A stretch of DNA of 64,000 bases from Pontiella agarivorans (lineage in GTDB: Bacteria; Verrucomicrobiota; Kiritimatiellia; Kiritimatiellales; Pontiellaceae): the NCBI RefSeq assembly GCF_034531395.1, contig NZ_JARVCO010000012.1:1201435-1265434 (forward strand), in the 5' to 3' direction. Positions within the stretch are counted from its first letter, which is position 1. Each line of letters starts with the position of its first letter. Shown here one piece after another: positions 8,475-18,256 of the stretch. The translations under genes and the position numbers were made by a program. The notes under the pieces are model-generated. The model saw only the letters and a list, made by a program, of their open reading frames with translations, was not told the DNA's origin and ran no database searches.

Positions 8475-10352
8475 ATGCGAAAAGAACGTACGCAGTCCAA
8501 GGGTATTTCAAAAGGAGCGCCGAGTGGTTTTTTGATCAGTATACTCATTCATGCCGGTGCGTTCATGCTTGCAGGCCTGCTGGTGGTTTTTTCGGTAACT
8601 CAGAAGGAAGAGAAAAAGTTTGTTCCGCCCAAGCCGGTTGACCGGCCGAAGATGAAACTGAAAAAGCCTAAAGTGAAGGTGAAGAAATCATCGAAACCGC
8701 GAGCGACCAATCGGATTGTTACCAAAGTGCAGAAGGCCAGTATGCCGGATATTCAGTTGCCGGAGCTTTCGGGGATCGGGGACAACCTCAGCGGTGATAT
8801 CGGCGGTTTTGAAATTATGCCGGATTTGGGGCAGTTGTCTGTTCTGGGCAGCTCACAGTCGATCGGCAGCGATCTGGAAGGAACGTATTATGACCTGAAG
8901 CTCGATCGACAGGGCCGGTTTATCTCAAATGATAAAGAGACCTTCCGTGCCAATATGATTGATTTTATTCGGAAAGGCTGGCGGCCATCCACCTTGGCGA
9001 AATTTTTCCGGTCACCGAATAAAATCTATGCCACATCGTTGGTTGTGCCGACGACGCAATCATCGATTGCGCCGGCTGCATTCGGGGACAAGGATGCGAG
9101 CGGGGCTCAGTGGATGGTGCATTATAAAGGCGAGCTGGTTCATGCGGAGGGGATTACTTTCCGCTTCTGGGCAGCAGCCGATGAAACGCTGCTGGTCCGG
9201 GTCGATGGGGAAATCGTTATTGGAGCAAAGTGGGCGAATACGGATACCGGCTGGTCAAACGTTGAGCCGGACACGGTGACGCCGTTCTGGCAAAGTTCAT
9301 CCATGGATTCTTACCGGTTTATTCTGGGGAACAGCCGGGCTGCCGTGGGGGATTGGATTACCTTGGAACCGGGGGTGCCGTTGGATCTTGAAATTATTAT
9401 CGGGGATAATGGAGGTAAAGCGAACTTCTGCCTGGCCGTCGAGGAGCAGGGGGTGGAGTACCCGGAAAGTAAACAGGGTGGACCGATTCTTCCTGTATTT
9501 AAAACGGCACCGATATCCCGGGATATGATGGATATTATCTACAAAGATCTGGTTGAAGGTGAGGTGAGTCTGACCAACGGGCCGGTGTTTAATGATTATG
9601 GCGGAAGTTCTGCTGAAAAGAATGCCGTTGCCGCAGCTTCGGAGAATCCTCCGCTGGTTGAGCCCTCCCCGGAGGTATCGGGAGTCGGTGTGTGGGAATT
9701 GCAGGATGGCACCGATTTCGAAGCGGAACTGGTGAATGTGATGGCCGGGATGGCTGTATTCAAAAATGCGCGGAATAAAACCGTTAAGGTGCCTTTGGAG
9801 AATATGACTGACACCAGCCGGCATAATATCGGTCTTTCGCTACCACCGGAATTTGATATCAATTTTGTGCGAGATCACAACCAGAAGACGTTCGCGATGG
9901 ACAGTTATGATGTGAACAATATCCGTCCGCCGGAGTTACGCTGTTATTATGGATTCAGGCTCAGTCAAAAGGGATCAGGAGATTACCCCTACCGTGTAAA
10001 TGCTGAAATGTTTGTCATCGGCCAGGAACGGCTCGGCACAAAGTACATCGTGCTGGACCGGCAGAAAACTTCATTTGTTCCGACCCGGGAAAATGGAAAA
10101 TCGCACAGTTTCAAAAGCAGTCAGGAAGTGGTGCTGCAGAATTATGAAGTTGAAAATGAACCGCGCGGCGAAAAATATGCCGGCTATCTGGTAATCCTTA
10201 CGGATGAAAGGGGCCGGGAAATTGGCTACAGCACTTCGAATGAATGGCTTTATAAAAATCTGGGAAATCTGAAAAGGCAGAAACCTGGAAATTATATCAA
10301 TAAACAGTGTGAACGTGTTTTTCCTACGAGGCCTCCGGCTACACTGTATTAA
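8475..10352 (+). CDS. Membrane-anchored SHD1/PA14-like protein, function unknown
   Basis: 625 residues; GGAGG lies about 6 bases before the ATG. Residues 16-40 form one transmembrane segment, followed by a Lys/Pro-rich stretch (PPKPVDRPKMKLKKPKVKVKK) like the periplasm-spanning linker of TonB-type proteins. Residues of about 135-340 resemble a PA14-type carbohydrate-associated beta-barrel (EGTYYDL near the start, ITFRFWAAADETLLVRVDG in the middle). Near residue 410 an SHD1-like module begins (WELQDGTDFEAELVNV). The C-terminal 150 residues are not recognised. It ends the first operon, downstream of the second GH2. Possible roles are surface carbohydrate capture or an envelope scaffold; both are inference. 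Confidence 0.6.
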   Translation: MRKERTQSKGISKGAPSGFLISILIHAGAFMLAGLLVVFSVTQKEEKKFVPPKPVDRPKMKLKKPKVKVKKSSKPRATNRIVTKVQKASMPDIQLPELSGIGDNLSGDIGGFEIMPDLGQLSVLGSSQSIGSDLEGTYYDLKLDRQGRFISNDKETFRANMIDFIRKGWRPSTLAKFFRSPNKIYATSLVVPTTQSSIAPAAFGDKDASGAQWMVHYKGELVHAEGITFRFWAAADETLLVRVDGEIVIGAKWANTDTGWSNVEPDTVTPFWQSSSMDSYRFILGNSRAAVGDWITLEPGVPLDLEIIIGDNGGKANFCLAVEEQGVEYPESKQGGPILPVFKTAPISRDMMDIIYKDLVEGEVSLTNGPVFNDYGGSSAEKNAVAAASENPPLVEPSPEVSGVGVWELQDGTDFEAELVNVMAGMAVFKNARNKTVKVPLENMTDTSRHNIGLSLPPEFDINFVRDHNQKTFAMDSYDVNNIRPPELRCYYGFRLSQKGSGDYPYRVNAEMFVIGQERLGTKYIVLDRQKTSFVPTRENGKSHSFKSSQEVVLQNYEVENEPRGEKYAGYLVILTDERGREIGYSTSNEWLYKNLGNLKRQKPGNYINKQCERVFPTRPPATLY

Positions 10353-10735
10353 AACCTGATGCGATAAATGGAACCGATCCGGTTCGGACAAAAGAAACGG
10401 TGAACGGTGGTTGTATCCTGCCGGGCGATGTCATCTGTTACGGGATTTCGGTTTGTCGTACGCGTATCTCGATGAGTTACGAAACTCTTTCAGGAATTTT
10501 CCGTTTGAACCCCGCATATTGACGGCTGTTCAGAGGGCATCCTGCCGATGCCTCTCCGCAGTATCTCCTGCTCCCCGGCACACTGATGGAATCAGGCGGG
10601 GTTGAATTTTGGCGCACAGTAAAATCGTAAAATTCTGTGAATTGGACACGAAAAAACCATCCAATAAGCCAAGTGACAGCGGGTATAAAAACTGAAAAGT
10701 TGTTTGCTGCTTGAATCGTTTGAAAGGGAAGTTTG
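10353..10735 (+). other. Intergenic gap between two plus-strand operons
   Basis: About 380 bases without a convincing gene. A 64-codon frame at 10411-10605 has no ribosome site and no recognisable product. The stretch just upstream of 10736 is AT-rich and ends with an AAAGGGA ribosome site, so it probably carries the promoter of the sulfatase operon. No strong terminator hairpin with a T-run was found. Confidence 0.5.
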
Positions 10736-12313
10736 ATGAAAAAAAGTATGTTATTTGTTGTCCTTGCGCTGTTAACAGGAATTGATCCGGCTTTTTCAGC
10801 TTCGGATCGGCCGAATATTGTTGTGATTCTGGCGGATGATGTAGGTTCCGGGGATATCAGTTTTTACCGCAATAAATTTATGGATGGGAAACCGGTTTTT
10901 GAAACGCCGAATATTGATGCACTGGCGGAAAACGGCATGTGGTTTACGGATGGCCATTCCTCCACCTCGCTCTGCGCACCGACGCGCTACGCGATTATGA
11001 GTGGAAAAAACAACTACCGTTCCTTTGCGCCCTGGGGCGTTTGGAATTCGTTTCATGAAGGGGCCATAAAAAAAGGCGACACCACGCTTGGCACTGTGGC
11101 GCGCGACGGCGGGTATGCCACCGGGTTTATCGGGAAATGGCACCTGGGCCTGAATTTCAAAAAACGGAACGGCGAAGGCTTTTATCGGGGCAGTGATAAA
11201 GACGATAAAGTTGTGAATGCCGATATGACGCAGGTGGCTTACGGCGGCCCGATCGATATGGGATTCGAGTATAGTTATGCGCTGCCGACCGGAGTTCAGG
11301 GGCCGCTTTATCTCGCCTATGAAAATGAGAAATGGGCTCCGTTTGAAGAGGGCGTTTCAGAAATCATCTGCTTCAACGAAGAGAACGGTTGGGATCCTGA
11401 AACGGTGACTGAAGCGGATAAAAAGGGCGTTGGAGCAAAAGGGGTTCTTACGATCTCGGACAAAGGGCCGGGGATGGGGGATTCCCGCTGGGATACCTCG
11501 CGCATTCCCGATATTATTTCGAGCAAAGCGGTGGGTTTCATCAATCAGCATGCCAATAAAAAACCGTTCTTTCTCTACTACTGCAGTCCCGAAGCGCACC
11601 GCCCGCATATTCCGCCGGCCGAGATGGACGGCGTGAAAATTCGCGGAACACTGGCGTCGCGTCATATGGAATGCATCAAGGTGCTGGACCTTGAAGTGAA
11701 GCGTATTGTGGATGCACTGAAGGCCAACGGAGTATTTGAAAATACGCTGATCTTTTTTATGACCGATAACGGTGGTTTGACCTGGAACGTTCCGGGAACC
11801 ATGGAGTCCGGACACCGTCCGAGCGGCAACTATCGCGGAGCGAAAAGTGCACCGCATGAAGGGGGACACCGGGTTCCGTTTGTTGCGCATTGGCCGAAAT
11901 ATATCAAGCCCGGGCAGCTTTCCGGGGAGCTGGTGGTTACGCACGATCTGATGGCTACGGTAGCCCGGATTGTCGGAACAGAGCTGCGCGATGAGGATAC
12001 GCTGGATTCCACTAATATTCTGCCGCTTCTGCTGGGTCAGGCGTTTAAACCACGCGATTTTCTGGCCTGGCAGTCGGGGGCCACGTTTGAAGTGATGTAT
12101 CGGGAAGGCCCATGGAAACTGATTATCCAGAGCAATCATGAGCTGAGCAAATGGGATCCGATCGAACTGTATAATCTGGAGTCCAATCCGAATGAAAGTC
12201 CGAAAAAAAATCTGATCAACCATCCGGAATACAAAGCGCGTGCAGAGAAAATGTTTGAAAAGTATGTGAAAATTCGAAAGAGCGGCGTGCGCACAGCACC
12301 GGTTAATTTTTAA
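10736..12313 (+). CDS. S1-family sulfatase, secreted
   Basis: 525 residues from ATG 10736, six bases after AAAGGGA; the in-frame TTG at 10733 is not needed. The signal peptide ends near AFSAS. RPNIVVILADDVGSGD gives the metal aspartates, and CAPTR at Cys80 is the formylglycine site. GKWHLG and MTDNGG follow. The PVFETPNIDALAENG stretch recalls sulfatases active on galactose or N-acetylgalactosamine 6-sulfate, but the subfamily cannot be assigned by eye. It heads an operon of three sulfatases, a nucleoside-hydrolase-like protein and GH16; the next gene begins 11 bases after its stop. Confidence 0.92.
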   Translation: MKKSMLFVVLALLTGIDPAFSASDRPNIVVILADDVGSGDISFYRNKFMDGKPVFETPNIDALAENGMWFTDGHSSTSLCAPTRYAIMSGKNNYRSFAPWGVWNSFHEGAIKKGDTTLGTVARDGGYATGFIGKWHLGLNFKKRNGEGFYRGSDKDDKVVNADMTQVAYGGPIDMGFEYSYALPTGVQGPLYLAYENEKWAPFEEGVSEIICFNEENGWDPETVTEADKKGVGAKGVLTISDKGPGMGDSRWDTSRIPDIISSKAVGFINQHANKKPFFLYYCSPEAHRPHIPPAEMDGVKIRGTLASRHMECIKVLDLEVKRIVDALKANGVFENTLIFFMTDNGGLTWNVPGTMESGHRPSGNYRGAKSAPHEGGHRVPFVAHWPKYIKPGQLSGELVVTHDLMATVARIVGTELRDEDTLDSTNILPLLLGQAFKPRDFLAWQSGATFEVMYREGPWKLIIQSNHELSKWDPIELYNLESNPNESPKKNLINHPEYKARAEKMFEKYVKIRKSGVRTAPVNF

Positions 12314-12324
12314 GGAATACTGTC

Positions 12325-13971
12325 ATGAAAAAATGGATAATTCTTTTTCTGGTTGTTTCGGGCGCGGTTCTTTCGGGAAGTGCGGCTAAACGAAAACCCA
12401 ACGTGGTTATCTTCTACACCGATGATCAGCCGATGGATTCATTCGGGTTCATTAACGGGAAAGCGCATACCCCGAATATTGATCAGCTGGCGCAGAGCGG
12501 GACGTATTTTTCGCGAGCGTATGCCACCAGCAGTGTGTGTTCCCCGAGTCGTTATTCGGCTTTGACGGGCCAGTATGCCAGCCGTTGTCAGTCTCCGCAG
12601 TTCCGAAAGGAAATCAGTACTGAAGGGGTAACAAAAGTGCTGTGGAATATGGGAATGGAAGAAGGGCAGTGGAACTTTCCGCGGGTCATGCAGGCTAATG
12701 GTTATAAGACCGGTATGGTTGGAAAATGGCATGTCGGATCCAGCGGAAAACATGGTTATCGCAAATCGGTTCCGAATAATGATCCGAAAGATCCGGCAGT
12801 TATTGAGGTGCTGAAATATAATCAGGAATACTACTGCAAAGACATTGCCGAATTCGGGTTTGATTATGTCGGTGCGGCGTTTCACGGAAATCCAAACGAT
12901 GATCCGAACCTGGTGAAAACCGGGTGTAATGTGCATGTGCCGGAGTGGCAGACCATGCATGCACTGAACTTTATCGAGGAAAATAAGGATGAGCCGTTTG
13001 TCCTCTACTATGCCTCCACCCTGCTGCACGTTCCGGATTGTACGGCCGATCTGAAAAAAGATCCGCGTCTGACGCCGCTGGGCTGGATGGATGAGCCGAT
13101 TGCTCCGGGAGTTCTGCCGCCGCGTGAAGATGTGCTGCGTCGGGCCCGTGAAGCCGGTGTTCCGGAAAGCGAGAACGGAAAGCTGATTGCCGCCACCTGG
13201 CTGGATGATGTGGTCGGAGCCGTGCAGCATAAGCTGAAAGAGCTGGGGCTGGATGATAATACGCTGGTGATTTACTTTAACGACAATAGTACGGATGACC
13301 AGGGCAAAGGATCCTGTTACCAGGGGGGCGCACATGTGCCGATGATGGTGAATCTGCCCGGTGTTGTAAAACCGGGAGAACGAAAAGAGCTGGTGGCTAA
13401 TATTGATATTGCGCCGACGATTTTTGATTTCTGCGGCGTTACTCCGCCGGAAGATATGGTGCTGGACGGTGCGAGCCTGATGCCGCTTTGCCGGGGTGAA
13501 AATGTAAGCGACTGGCGGGACGCCATGTTCCTGGAAATCGGAATTACCCGTGCGGTGGTAACCGACGACAATTTCAAGTATCTTGCATTCCGCGTTCCGG
13601 AGAGCTACACGAATCGACCGAAGGAAGAGATTCTGAAAGAACATCGGGAGTCTCTGGCGAACATTCATAAGATGTTTCCCTGGACGAAGAAAATGTGGCA
13701 TGAGGAAGAAAATCCAAGATACATGCACATGGGCATGGCCCCGGGCGGCCACCATATGGAACGTTTTCAGCTCTATCTGAACCATCCGCCGTTTGAAAAA
13801 AATTATTTTGATCCGGATCAGCTTTACGACCTTAACCGCGATCCACGTGAAACCACGAATCTGGCGGAAAATCCGGAATATCAGGCCAAGCTCCAGAAAA
13901 TGCAGAAGAAACTCAGCCGACTGCTGGCTGATGTTCCGGGAACATTTGCGGAGCTGAAACCGGAAGAATAA
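12325..13971 (+). CDS. S1-family sulfatase, secreted
   Basis: 548 residues with a clear signal peptide (hydrophobic core residues 4-20). KPNVVIFYTDDQ supplies the metal aspartates, and CSPSR at Cys72 is the canonical formylglycine precursor. GKWHVG follows, and a YFNDNS stretch stands where most relatives have a DNG motif. It belongs to a different subgroup from the neighbouring sulfatases, judged by the long insert around residues 150-230 and the very divergent C-terminus. It lies in the middle of a tight operon and probably removes a different sulfate from the same galactan. Confidence 0.9.
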   Translation: MKKWIILFLVVSGAVLSGSAAKRKPNVVIFYTDDQPMDSFGFINGKAHTPNIDQLAQSGTYFSRAYATSSVCSPSRYSALTGQYASRCQSPQFRKEISTEGVTKVLWNMGMEEGQWNFPRVMQANGYKTGMVGKWHVGSSGKHGYRKSVPNNDPKDPAVIEVLKYNQEYYCKDIAEFGFDYVGAAFHGNPNDDPNLVKTGCNVHVPEWQTMHALNFIEENKDEPFVLYYASTLLHVPDCTADLKKDPRLTPLGWMDEPIAPGVLPPREDVLRRAREAGVPESENGKLIAATWLDDVVGAVQHKLKELGLDDNTLVIYFNDNSTDDQGKGSCYQGGAHVPMMVNLPGVVKPGERKELVANIDIAPTIFDFCGVTPPEDMVLDGASLMPLCRGENVSDWRDAMFLEIGITRAVVTDDNFKYLAFRVPESYTNRPKEEILKEHRESLANIHKMFPWTKKMWHEEENPRYMHMGMAPGGHHMERFQLYLNHPPFEKNYFDPDQLYDLNRDPRETTNLAENPEYQAKLQKMQKKLSRLLADVPGTFAELKPEE

Positions 13972-13993
13972 GTCAACCGCTGGGATTTCGGAG

Positions 13994-15424
13994 ATGAGAA
14001 GGGATCTATTCCTGAGCGTGCTGCTGCTTGCAGGCATCGGTGTGAGCAATGCGGAGGAGTCGCCGTGGACGACGGCGAACCGGATTGCGATCAGTGCGGA
14101 CGGCAATCCGGACGCGGATGCGGACGATGTCGGTGCCTCGCCGATCTCGCTGGCGATGCTCGCAAAAGCGGGCCTGCAGGAAAATCTGGTGCATTATGAC
14201 TTTAATAATTTCCTGAATTATAAACGGATTGATCCGGGAAATAATCGGATGTGGCAAGGGGCGATGGGCGGACAGGCCCGGTGGGGATTTGATAAAAACC
14301 GCTTTTTCGATGCGGCTGTTGATCCGCAGGGTGCCGTGGCGCATCTGACTGAAGAGATCAATAAATCCACGGCTGCTGATCCGTTGTATCTGATCGTGGC
14401 GGGGCCGATGGAGCTGATTTTCCAGGCGTTGGAAGCGGCGGAACCTGAGGCGCGGAAAAGGGTGATTCTGGTTTCGCACCATAATTACAATGAATATTTC
14501 AAGGCGCGTCTATGGCATCGGAACTGGAACGACGTGCAGGCACTGGTTCCGGAAATTGGATATTTGAGAATTAAAGATCAGAACGGTTGGGACGGAAGCG
14601 GGCTGAAAGGGAAAGGCTATGCGGACTTTTACTGGCTACGTGATCATGCGGATCCCAACCTCAACTGGGTTTATGAGCGCATCAGGGCCGGGAAGCCGGA
14701 TGTTTCGGATGCGGGGATGCTGGCCTGGCTGATGGGGATCAGTGGCGATGACGAAATGGTGACGATTCAGGAAATGCGGCAGTGGTTTGGGCCGGATTTG
14801 GTTCCGGCGCCGGGCGGCGTTCCGGAAACACCGGCTGCGCCGGCGGGGGTGGAGCCTGAGGTCATTCCTCCGGCTGCTGATCAGGTATTTCTTGAAGTGG
14901 ACGGAAAACTGGTGATCGAAGCGGAATCGGTTCCGCTTTCCAGAGGTTGGAAAAACGACGGAACCGGGGCCATTCGCTGGGAACCGCCGGAAGGCAAAGG
15001 CGTCAGCCACCAGCATCAGGGCGAGCTGATGTATACGATACGGATTTCCAATCCCGGGAAGTACCGTATGGCGCTGAAGTCTGCACATGACGGTGCCGGG
15101 TTAAAGGATGATTGGAGCAGTTGTTATACGCTGATGGGGCTCAATCCGGTCAGTCCCTATGGCAATACGCGGAAAACCGGTTTTCCGGCGAATGAAAATT
15201 CCGGATTCACGTGGGATACGGCTCATAAGAACTATGGCGCGGTCCGGTCGAAAGAGGGCAGAGTGTCGGAACCGGTTTATGATTTATCAGCAGGCGATCA
15301 CTGTTTCTGGATCTGTGGACGGTCGAGTGGATTCCGCATCGATAAAATTCATTTTTTCAAAACCGGAATTGCCGGGTTCAAAAGTGACTCGGAAGCGGCA
15401 ACGCTGTTTGTTACGGGGAATTAA
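13994..15424 (+). CDS. Secreted nucleoside-hydrolase-like (Sde182-type) protein with carbohydrate-binding-like C-terminus
   Basis: 476 residues with a signal peptide ending near SNAEE. Residues of about 30-265 resemble the nucleoside-hydrolase-like fold seen in Sde182-type proteins: an Asp-rich start ([13 protein letters not shown]) followed by Rossmann-like strands ([18 protein letters not shown]). A proline-rich linker around 275-300 leads to a beta-sandwich (about 300-470; [15 protein letters not shown] near its start, DGAGLKDDW and [10 protein letters not shown] later) that looks like a CBM6-type or similar sugar-binding module. It sits between sulfatase genes, so a carbohydrate rather than nucleoside substrate is likely. 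No activity can be assigned; the Asp cluster would be the calcium site if the fold call is right. Confidence 0.6.
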   Translation: MRRDLFLSVLLLAGIGVSNAEESPWTTANRIAISADGNPDADADDVGASPISLAMLAKAGLQENLVHYDFNNFLNYKRIDPGNNRMWQGAMGGQARWGFDKNRFFDAAVDPQGAVAHLTEEINKSTAADPLYLIVAGPMELIFQALEAAEPEARKRVILVSHHNYNEYFKARLWHRNWNDVQALVPEIGYLRIKDQNGWDGSGLKGKGYADFYWLRDHADPNLNWVYERIRAGKPDVSDAGMLAWLMGISGDDEMVTIQEMRQWFGPDLVPAPGGVPETPAAPAGVEPEVIPPAADQVFLEVDGKLVIEAESVPLSRGWKNDGTGAIRWEPPEGKGVSHQHQGELMYTIRISNPGKYRMALKSAHDGAGLKDDWSSCYTLMGLNPVSPYGNTRKTGFPANENSGFTWDTAHKNYGAVRSKEGRVSEPVYDLSAGDHCFWICGRSSGFRIDKIHFFKTGIAGFKSDSEAATLFVTGN

Positions 15425-15444
15425 TCAAACGTATGGGTGTAGTG

Positions 15445-17301
15445 ATGAAGAAAAAAATCAGTGTATTGCTTTTCAGTGGAATATGTATTGCGGCGGCTTA
15501 TGCCGCGGAGAAAAGACCGAATGTGCTGTGGATTGTGACGGATGACCAGCGGCCCGATTCGCTGGCCTGTTTTAACCGGGCGGTCTATGGAACCGATGAA
15601 AGTCCGCTGGGCTATGTGGAGTCGCCGAATGTGGATGCGCTGGCTGACGAAGGGGTGCTGTTTACACGCGCCATCTGCAACTCGCCGGCCTGCGGTCCGT
15701 CGCGCGGTTCCATGCACAGCGGGCGCTATCCATTCCGCAACGGGCATTATCAGTTTGAACTGACGCATCAGTTTCCGGATTTTGTGAAACCGATCATTCA
15801 TCAGACGCTGCGCAAGAACGGCTACAGCACGGCGGTATTCGGTAAGTCGGATTCCTACATTTACACCGAAGTCGGTAAATATGTGACGGCCGGACTGTTC
15901 GGGACTAAAGTTCATTTTAAACACGATCTGCAGGCAAACGGTTTCGGCGATATTTATGCCGGAGGATATAGCCCGGACGGAACCACGGAAAAAGTAATGT
16001 ATCCCGATGGCAGTATTCGGGAATATTTCCTTAAACGGAATTCGGGCGCGCTGACCGAAGAGGATATTGCGGAGCGCAGAAAGACGGATAAGGAATTTGA
16101 TATTCTCCGCGCTGATACGGAAGGGTTTTACAGCAAAAAGCTGATCTATGGCGGGGTTAATCCGCAACCGGATGATAAGACGATTGACGCCTATATTGTT
16201 AAGGAATTCAAAAGCTATCTGGATCATGCCGATACGGAATACTCCACCTGTTTCGGCCGGAAACAGCAAGGCGTTCCAACGGCAAAGCCGGCGATGACGG
16301 AAATCGGTTTCCGCCTGCCGCATACGCCGGTGCTTCCGCCGAAATCCTTCCGCGATCGTTTTCAGAAAAAGAGTTATCGGGTACCGGAATTCAGTAATGA
16401 TGAAGTTGAAAAACTTCCGCCGCAACTGCAGCAGCTTTCGCGGGGCATGAAGGTGCTGGGGACTCCGGAGGATATTTCAGCGAACCGGGCTTATACCCCC
16501 GAAAAATTCCAGCAGGCCGTGCAGGACTATTATGCATTCTGTGCGCATGGAGATCAATTGATCGGAGAGGCCGTAAAAGAGTTCAAAAAATACTGTGCTG
16601 AAAATAAAAGGGATTACCTGATTATTTATACGGTCGGGGACCACGGCTGGCAGCTGGGCGAACAGGGGATTGAGACCAAGTTCAGCCCGTGGCGTGAATC
16701 GGTTCATAACGCGGCGATTGTGGTGTCGTCCGATAAAACCAAATTTCCGGCGGGCAAGGTGTATGACGGTATCGTGGAATATGTCGATTTCATGCCGACT
16801 ATCCTCGCGGCTGCCGGCGTGGATATCCACGATCCGCAGTATGATTATATGGATGGTTACGATCTGGCGGAAGTGCTGTCGGGGAAAGCCGTTAAACGTG
16901 AATATGCACTGGGCGAAATGAACCTGATTTATGGGCCGCGTGCTTATATGCGGTCGGAGGATTTTGCATTTTCGATGCGTACCCGTCCGAATAACGGCAA
17001 GCCGCAGGAAGGGAATCTGAACAAAGATATCAAATGGGCTCTGGAGTGTCCGGTGGAGAAAGCCGAGCTGGCACTGTACGATCTGCGCAGGGATCCGCTG
17101 GAACGCAACAACGTGGCGAATGATCCGCACTATCGTGAGCTTGCGGCCTGGTTCCGTCAGAAACTGGGAAATATTGTGCTGGGCGACGGCCGGGTGGAAT
17201 GCGACTGGAATCAGAAAAACAGTTATAAAATCAGCACCTTTGCGAAAGGCGCGGATGATAAAAAACTCGATATTCCGGCCGAAATTGTGCCTGCACTTTA
17301 A
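15445..17301 (+). CDS. S1-family sulfatase, secreted
   Basis: 618 residues from ATG 15445 ([10 protein letters not shown]), which gives a clean signal peptide; the in-frame ATG at 15433 adds four residues. [15 protein letters not shown] provides the metal aspartates and CGPSR at Cys83 the formylglycine site. Unlike its neighbours it has a long insertion (about residues 140-290) before the second half, with [12 protein letters not shown] carrying the later metal-binding Asp/His. This DDQRPD...CGPSR type resembles iduronate-2-sulfatase-like and choline-sulfatase-like members of S1. It is followed directly by the GH16 gene, so it may act on the GH16 products. Confidence 0.9.
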   Translation: MKKKISVLLFSGICIAAAYAAEKRPNVLWIVTDDQRPDSLACFNRAVYGTDESPLGYVESPNVDALADEGVLFTRAICNSPACGPSRGSMHSGRYPFRNGHYQFELTHQFPDFVKPIIHQTLRKNGYSTAVFGKSDSYIYTEVGKYVTAGLFGTKVHFKHDLQANGFGDIYAGGYSPDGTTEKVMYPDGSIREYFLKRNSGALTEEDIAERRKTDKEFDILRADTEGFYSKKLIYGGVNPQPDDKTIDAYIVKEFKSYLDHADTEYSTCFGRKQQGVPTAKPAMTEIGFRLPHTPVLPPKSFRDRFQKKSYRVPEFSNDEVEKLPPQLQQLSRGMKVLGTPEDISANRAYTPEKFQQAVQDYYAFCAHGDQLIGEAVKEFKKYCAENKRDYLIIYTVGDHGWQLGEQGIETKFSPWRESVHNAAIVVSSDKTKFPAGKVYDGIVEYVDFMPTILAAAGVDIHDPQYDYMDGYDLAEVLSGKAVKREYALGEMNLIYGPRAYMRSEDFAFSMRTRPNNGKPQEGNLNKDIKWALECPVEKAELALYDLRRDPLERNNVANDPHYRELAAWFRQKLGNIVLGDGRVECDWNQKNSYKISTFAKGADDKKLDIPAEIVPAL

Positions 17302-17312
17302 AGGAGATGGAA

Positions 17313-18227
17313 ATGGATTACCGAAAACCACATCCGATTTTAAACCTGGGCGGCTGTCTGCTGTTGCCTCTTTTGCTGGTTTCCTGTCAGTCGGGTGCAT
17401 TCCGGGATGCTCCGGCGGGCCCGACGATTACCGATGAAAACAGCGCCTTGCCGGAAGGAATGAAGTGGAAGCTGGTTGACGGCATGTCGGACGAATTTAA
17501 CGGCCGGAAAGTAAACTTGAAAAAATGGCAGGTGGATCCTGTCGGAAACAGTTTTACCTGGGAAGGGCGTCCGCCGGGGCTGTTCCGTGCAGATAATATC
17601 TGGGTGAAGGACGGCAACCTGCGGGTCAAAGTGGATGTGCTGGATGAGCCGTATGAGGGCGTGGAGGGAACCTACACGTATTCGGGGGGAATTGTTCGGT
17701 CGATTATGCCGGGACAGGTGGGATGGTATTACGAATGCCGGATGAAAGCCAATGCCACCGAGATGTCTTCCACCTTCTGGATGCTGACTATCGGCGGTCC
17801 CGATGAAGCGTTGGAACTCGATATTCAGGAGTGCGTCGGCCGTACGACCGATTTAACCCATAAATGGGCGAAGAACTGGAACCGAATTTTTCATTCCAAC
17901 GCGATTCACTGGCGTTATTTCAGCGAACCGAAAGAGACGAAAGCGCAGGGCTGGGAATATCTGGAGGAAAAGAATTCCAGCCGTTATTTTGTGTACGGCG
18001 CATGGTGGAAATCGCCGGAGGAAATCCGTTTTTATCTGGATGGGGAATATAAATATTCCATTAATCCGGAAACGCACTGGGACTGGCCGGCCTATCTGCA
18101 CATGGCGATCGAAACCTATGACTGGAATCCGATTCCGGAAGACGGCGGACTGGTGGCTTCGGGAACGCTCGACGAGCGCACCACCAAATATGACTGGATC
18201 CGCACCTGGAAGCCGGCTGAGAAATAA
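17313..18227 (+). CDS. GH16 endo-galactanase lipoprotein (agarase/porphyranase/carrageenase group)
   Basis: 304 residues from ATG 17313, six bases after AAGGAG; the ATG at 17307 abuts that ribosome site. A lipoprotein signal ends in LLVSC, so the enzyme is anchored in a membrane and could act at the cell surface. The GH16 catalytic signature ELDIQE gives nucleophile Glu168, Asp170 and acid/base Glu173 in the beta-bulge form used by agarases, porphyranases and kappa-carrageenases. It would cut internal beta-1,4 bonds in a sulfated or non-sulfated galactan. With GH86 and GH117 nearby, agar or porphyran is the best guess. It is the last gene of the sulfatase operon. Confidence 0.85.
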   Translation: MDYRKPHPILNLGGCLLLPLLLVSCQSGAFRDAPAGPTITDENSALPEGMKWKLVDGMSDEFNGRKVNLKKWQVDPVGNSFTWEGRPPGLFRADNIWVKDGNLRVKVDVLDEPYEGVEGTYTYSGGIVRSIMPGQVGWYYECRMKANATEMSSTFWMLTIGGPDEALELDIQECVGRTTDLTHKWAKNWNRIFHSNAIHWRYFSEPKETKAQGWEYLEEKNSSRYFVYGAWWKSPEEIRFYLDGEYKYSINPETHWDWPAYLHMAIETYDWNPIPEDGGLVASGTLDERTTKYDWIRTWKPAEK

Positions 18228-18231
18228 GCGT

Positions 18232-18256
18232 ACACGCGCCTGTCGTCAGGGCGTGT
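18232..18256. terminator. Hairpin between convergent genes
   Basis: An inverted repeat (ACACGC, bulged G, CCTG; loop TCGT; CAGG GCGTGT) lies between the GH16 stop and the end of the minus-strand regulator, overlapping the regulator stop. It could act as a shared terminator, but neither side has a T-run. Confidence 0.4.

Noticed and set aside
10411..10605. 64-codon frame in the gap between operons
   Set aside because: No ribosome site, Arg/Cys-rich product, and nothing recognisable.
12439..14106. 555-codon open frame on the minus strand
   Set aside because: It lies antisense to two convincing genes; its product is rich in Arg, His and Ile with no family motifs, as expected of a shadow frame in GC-rich codon usage.
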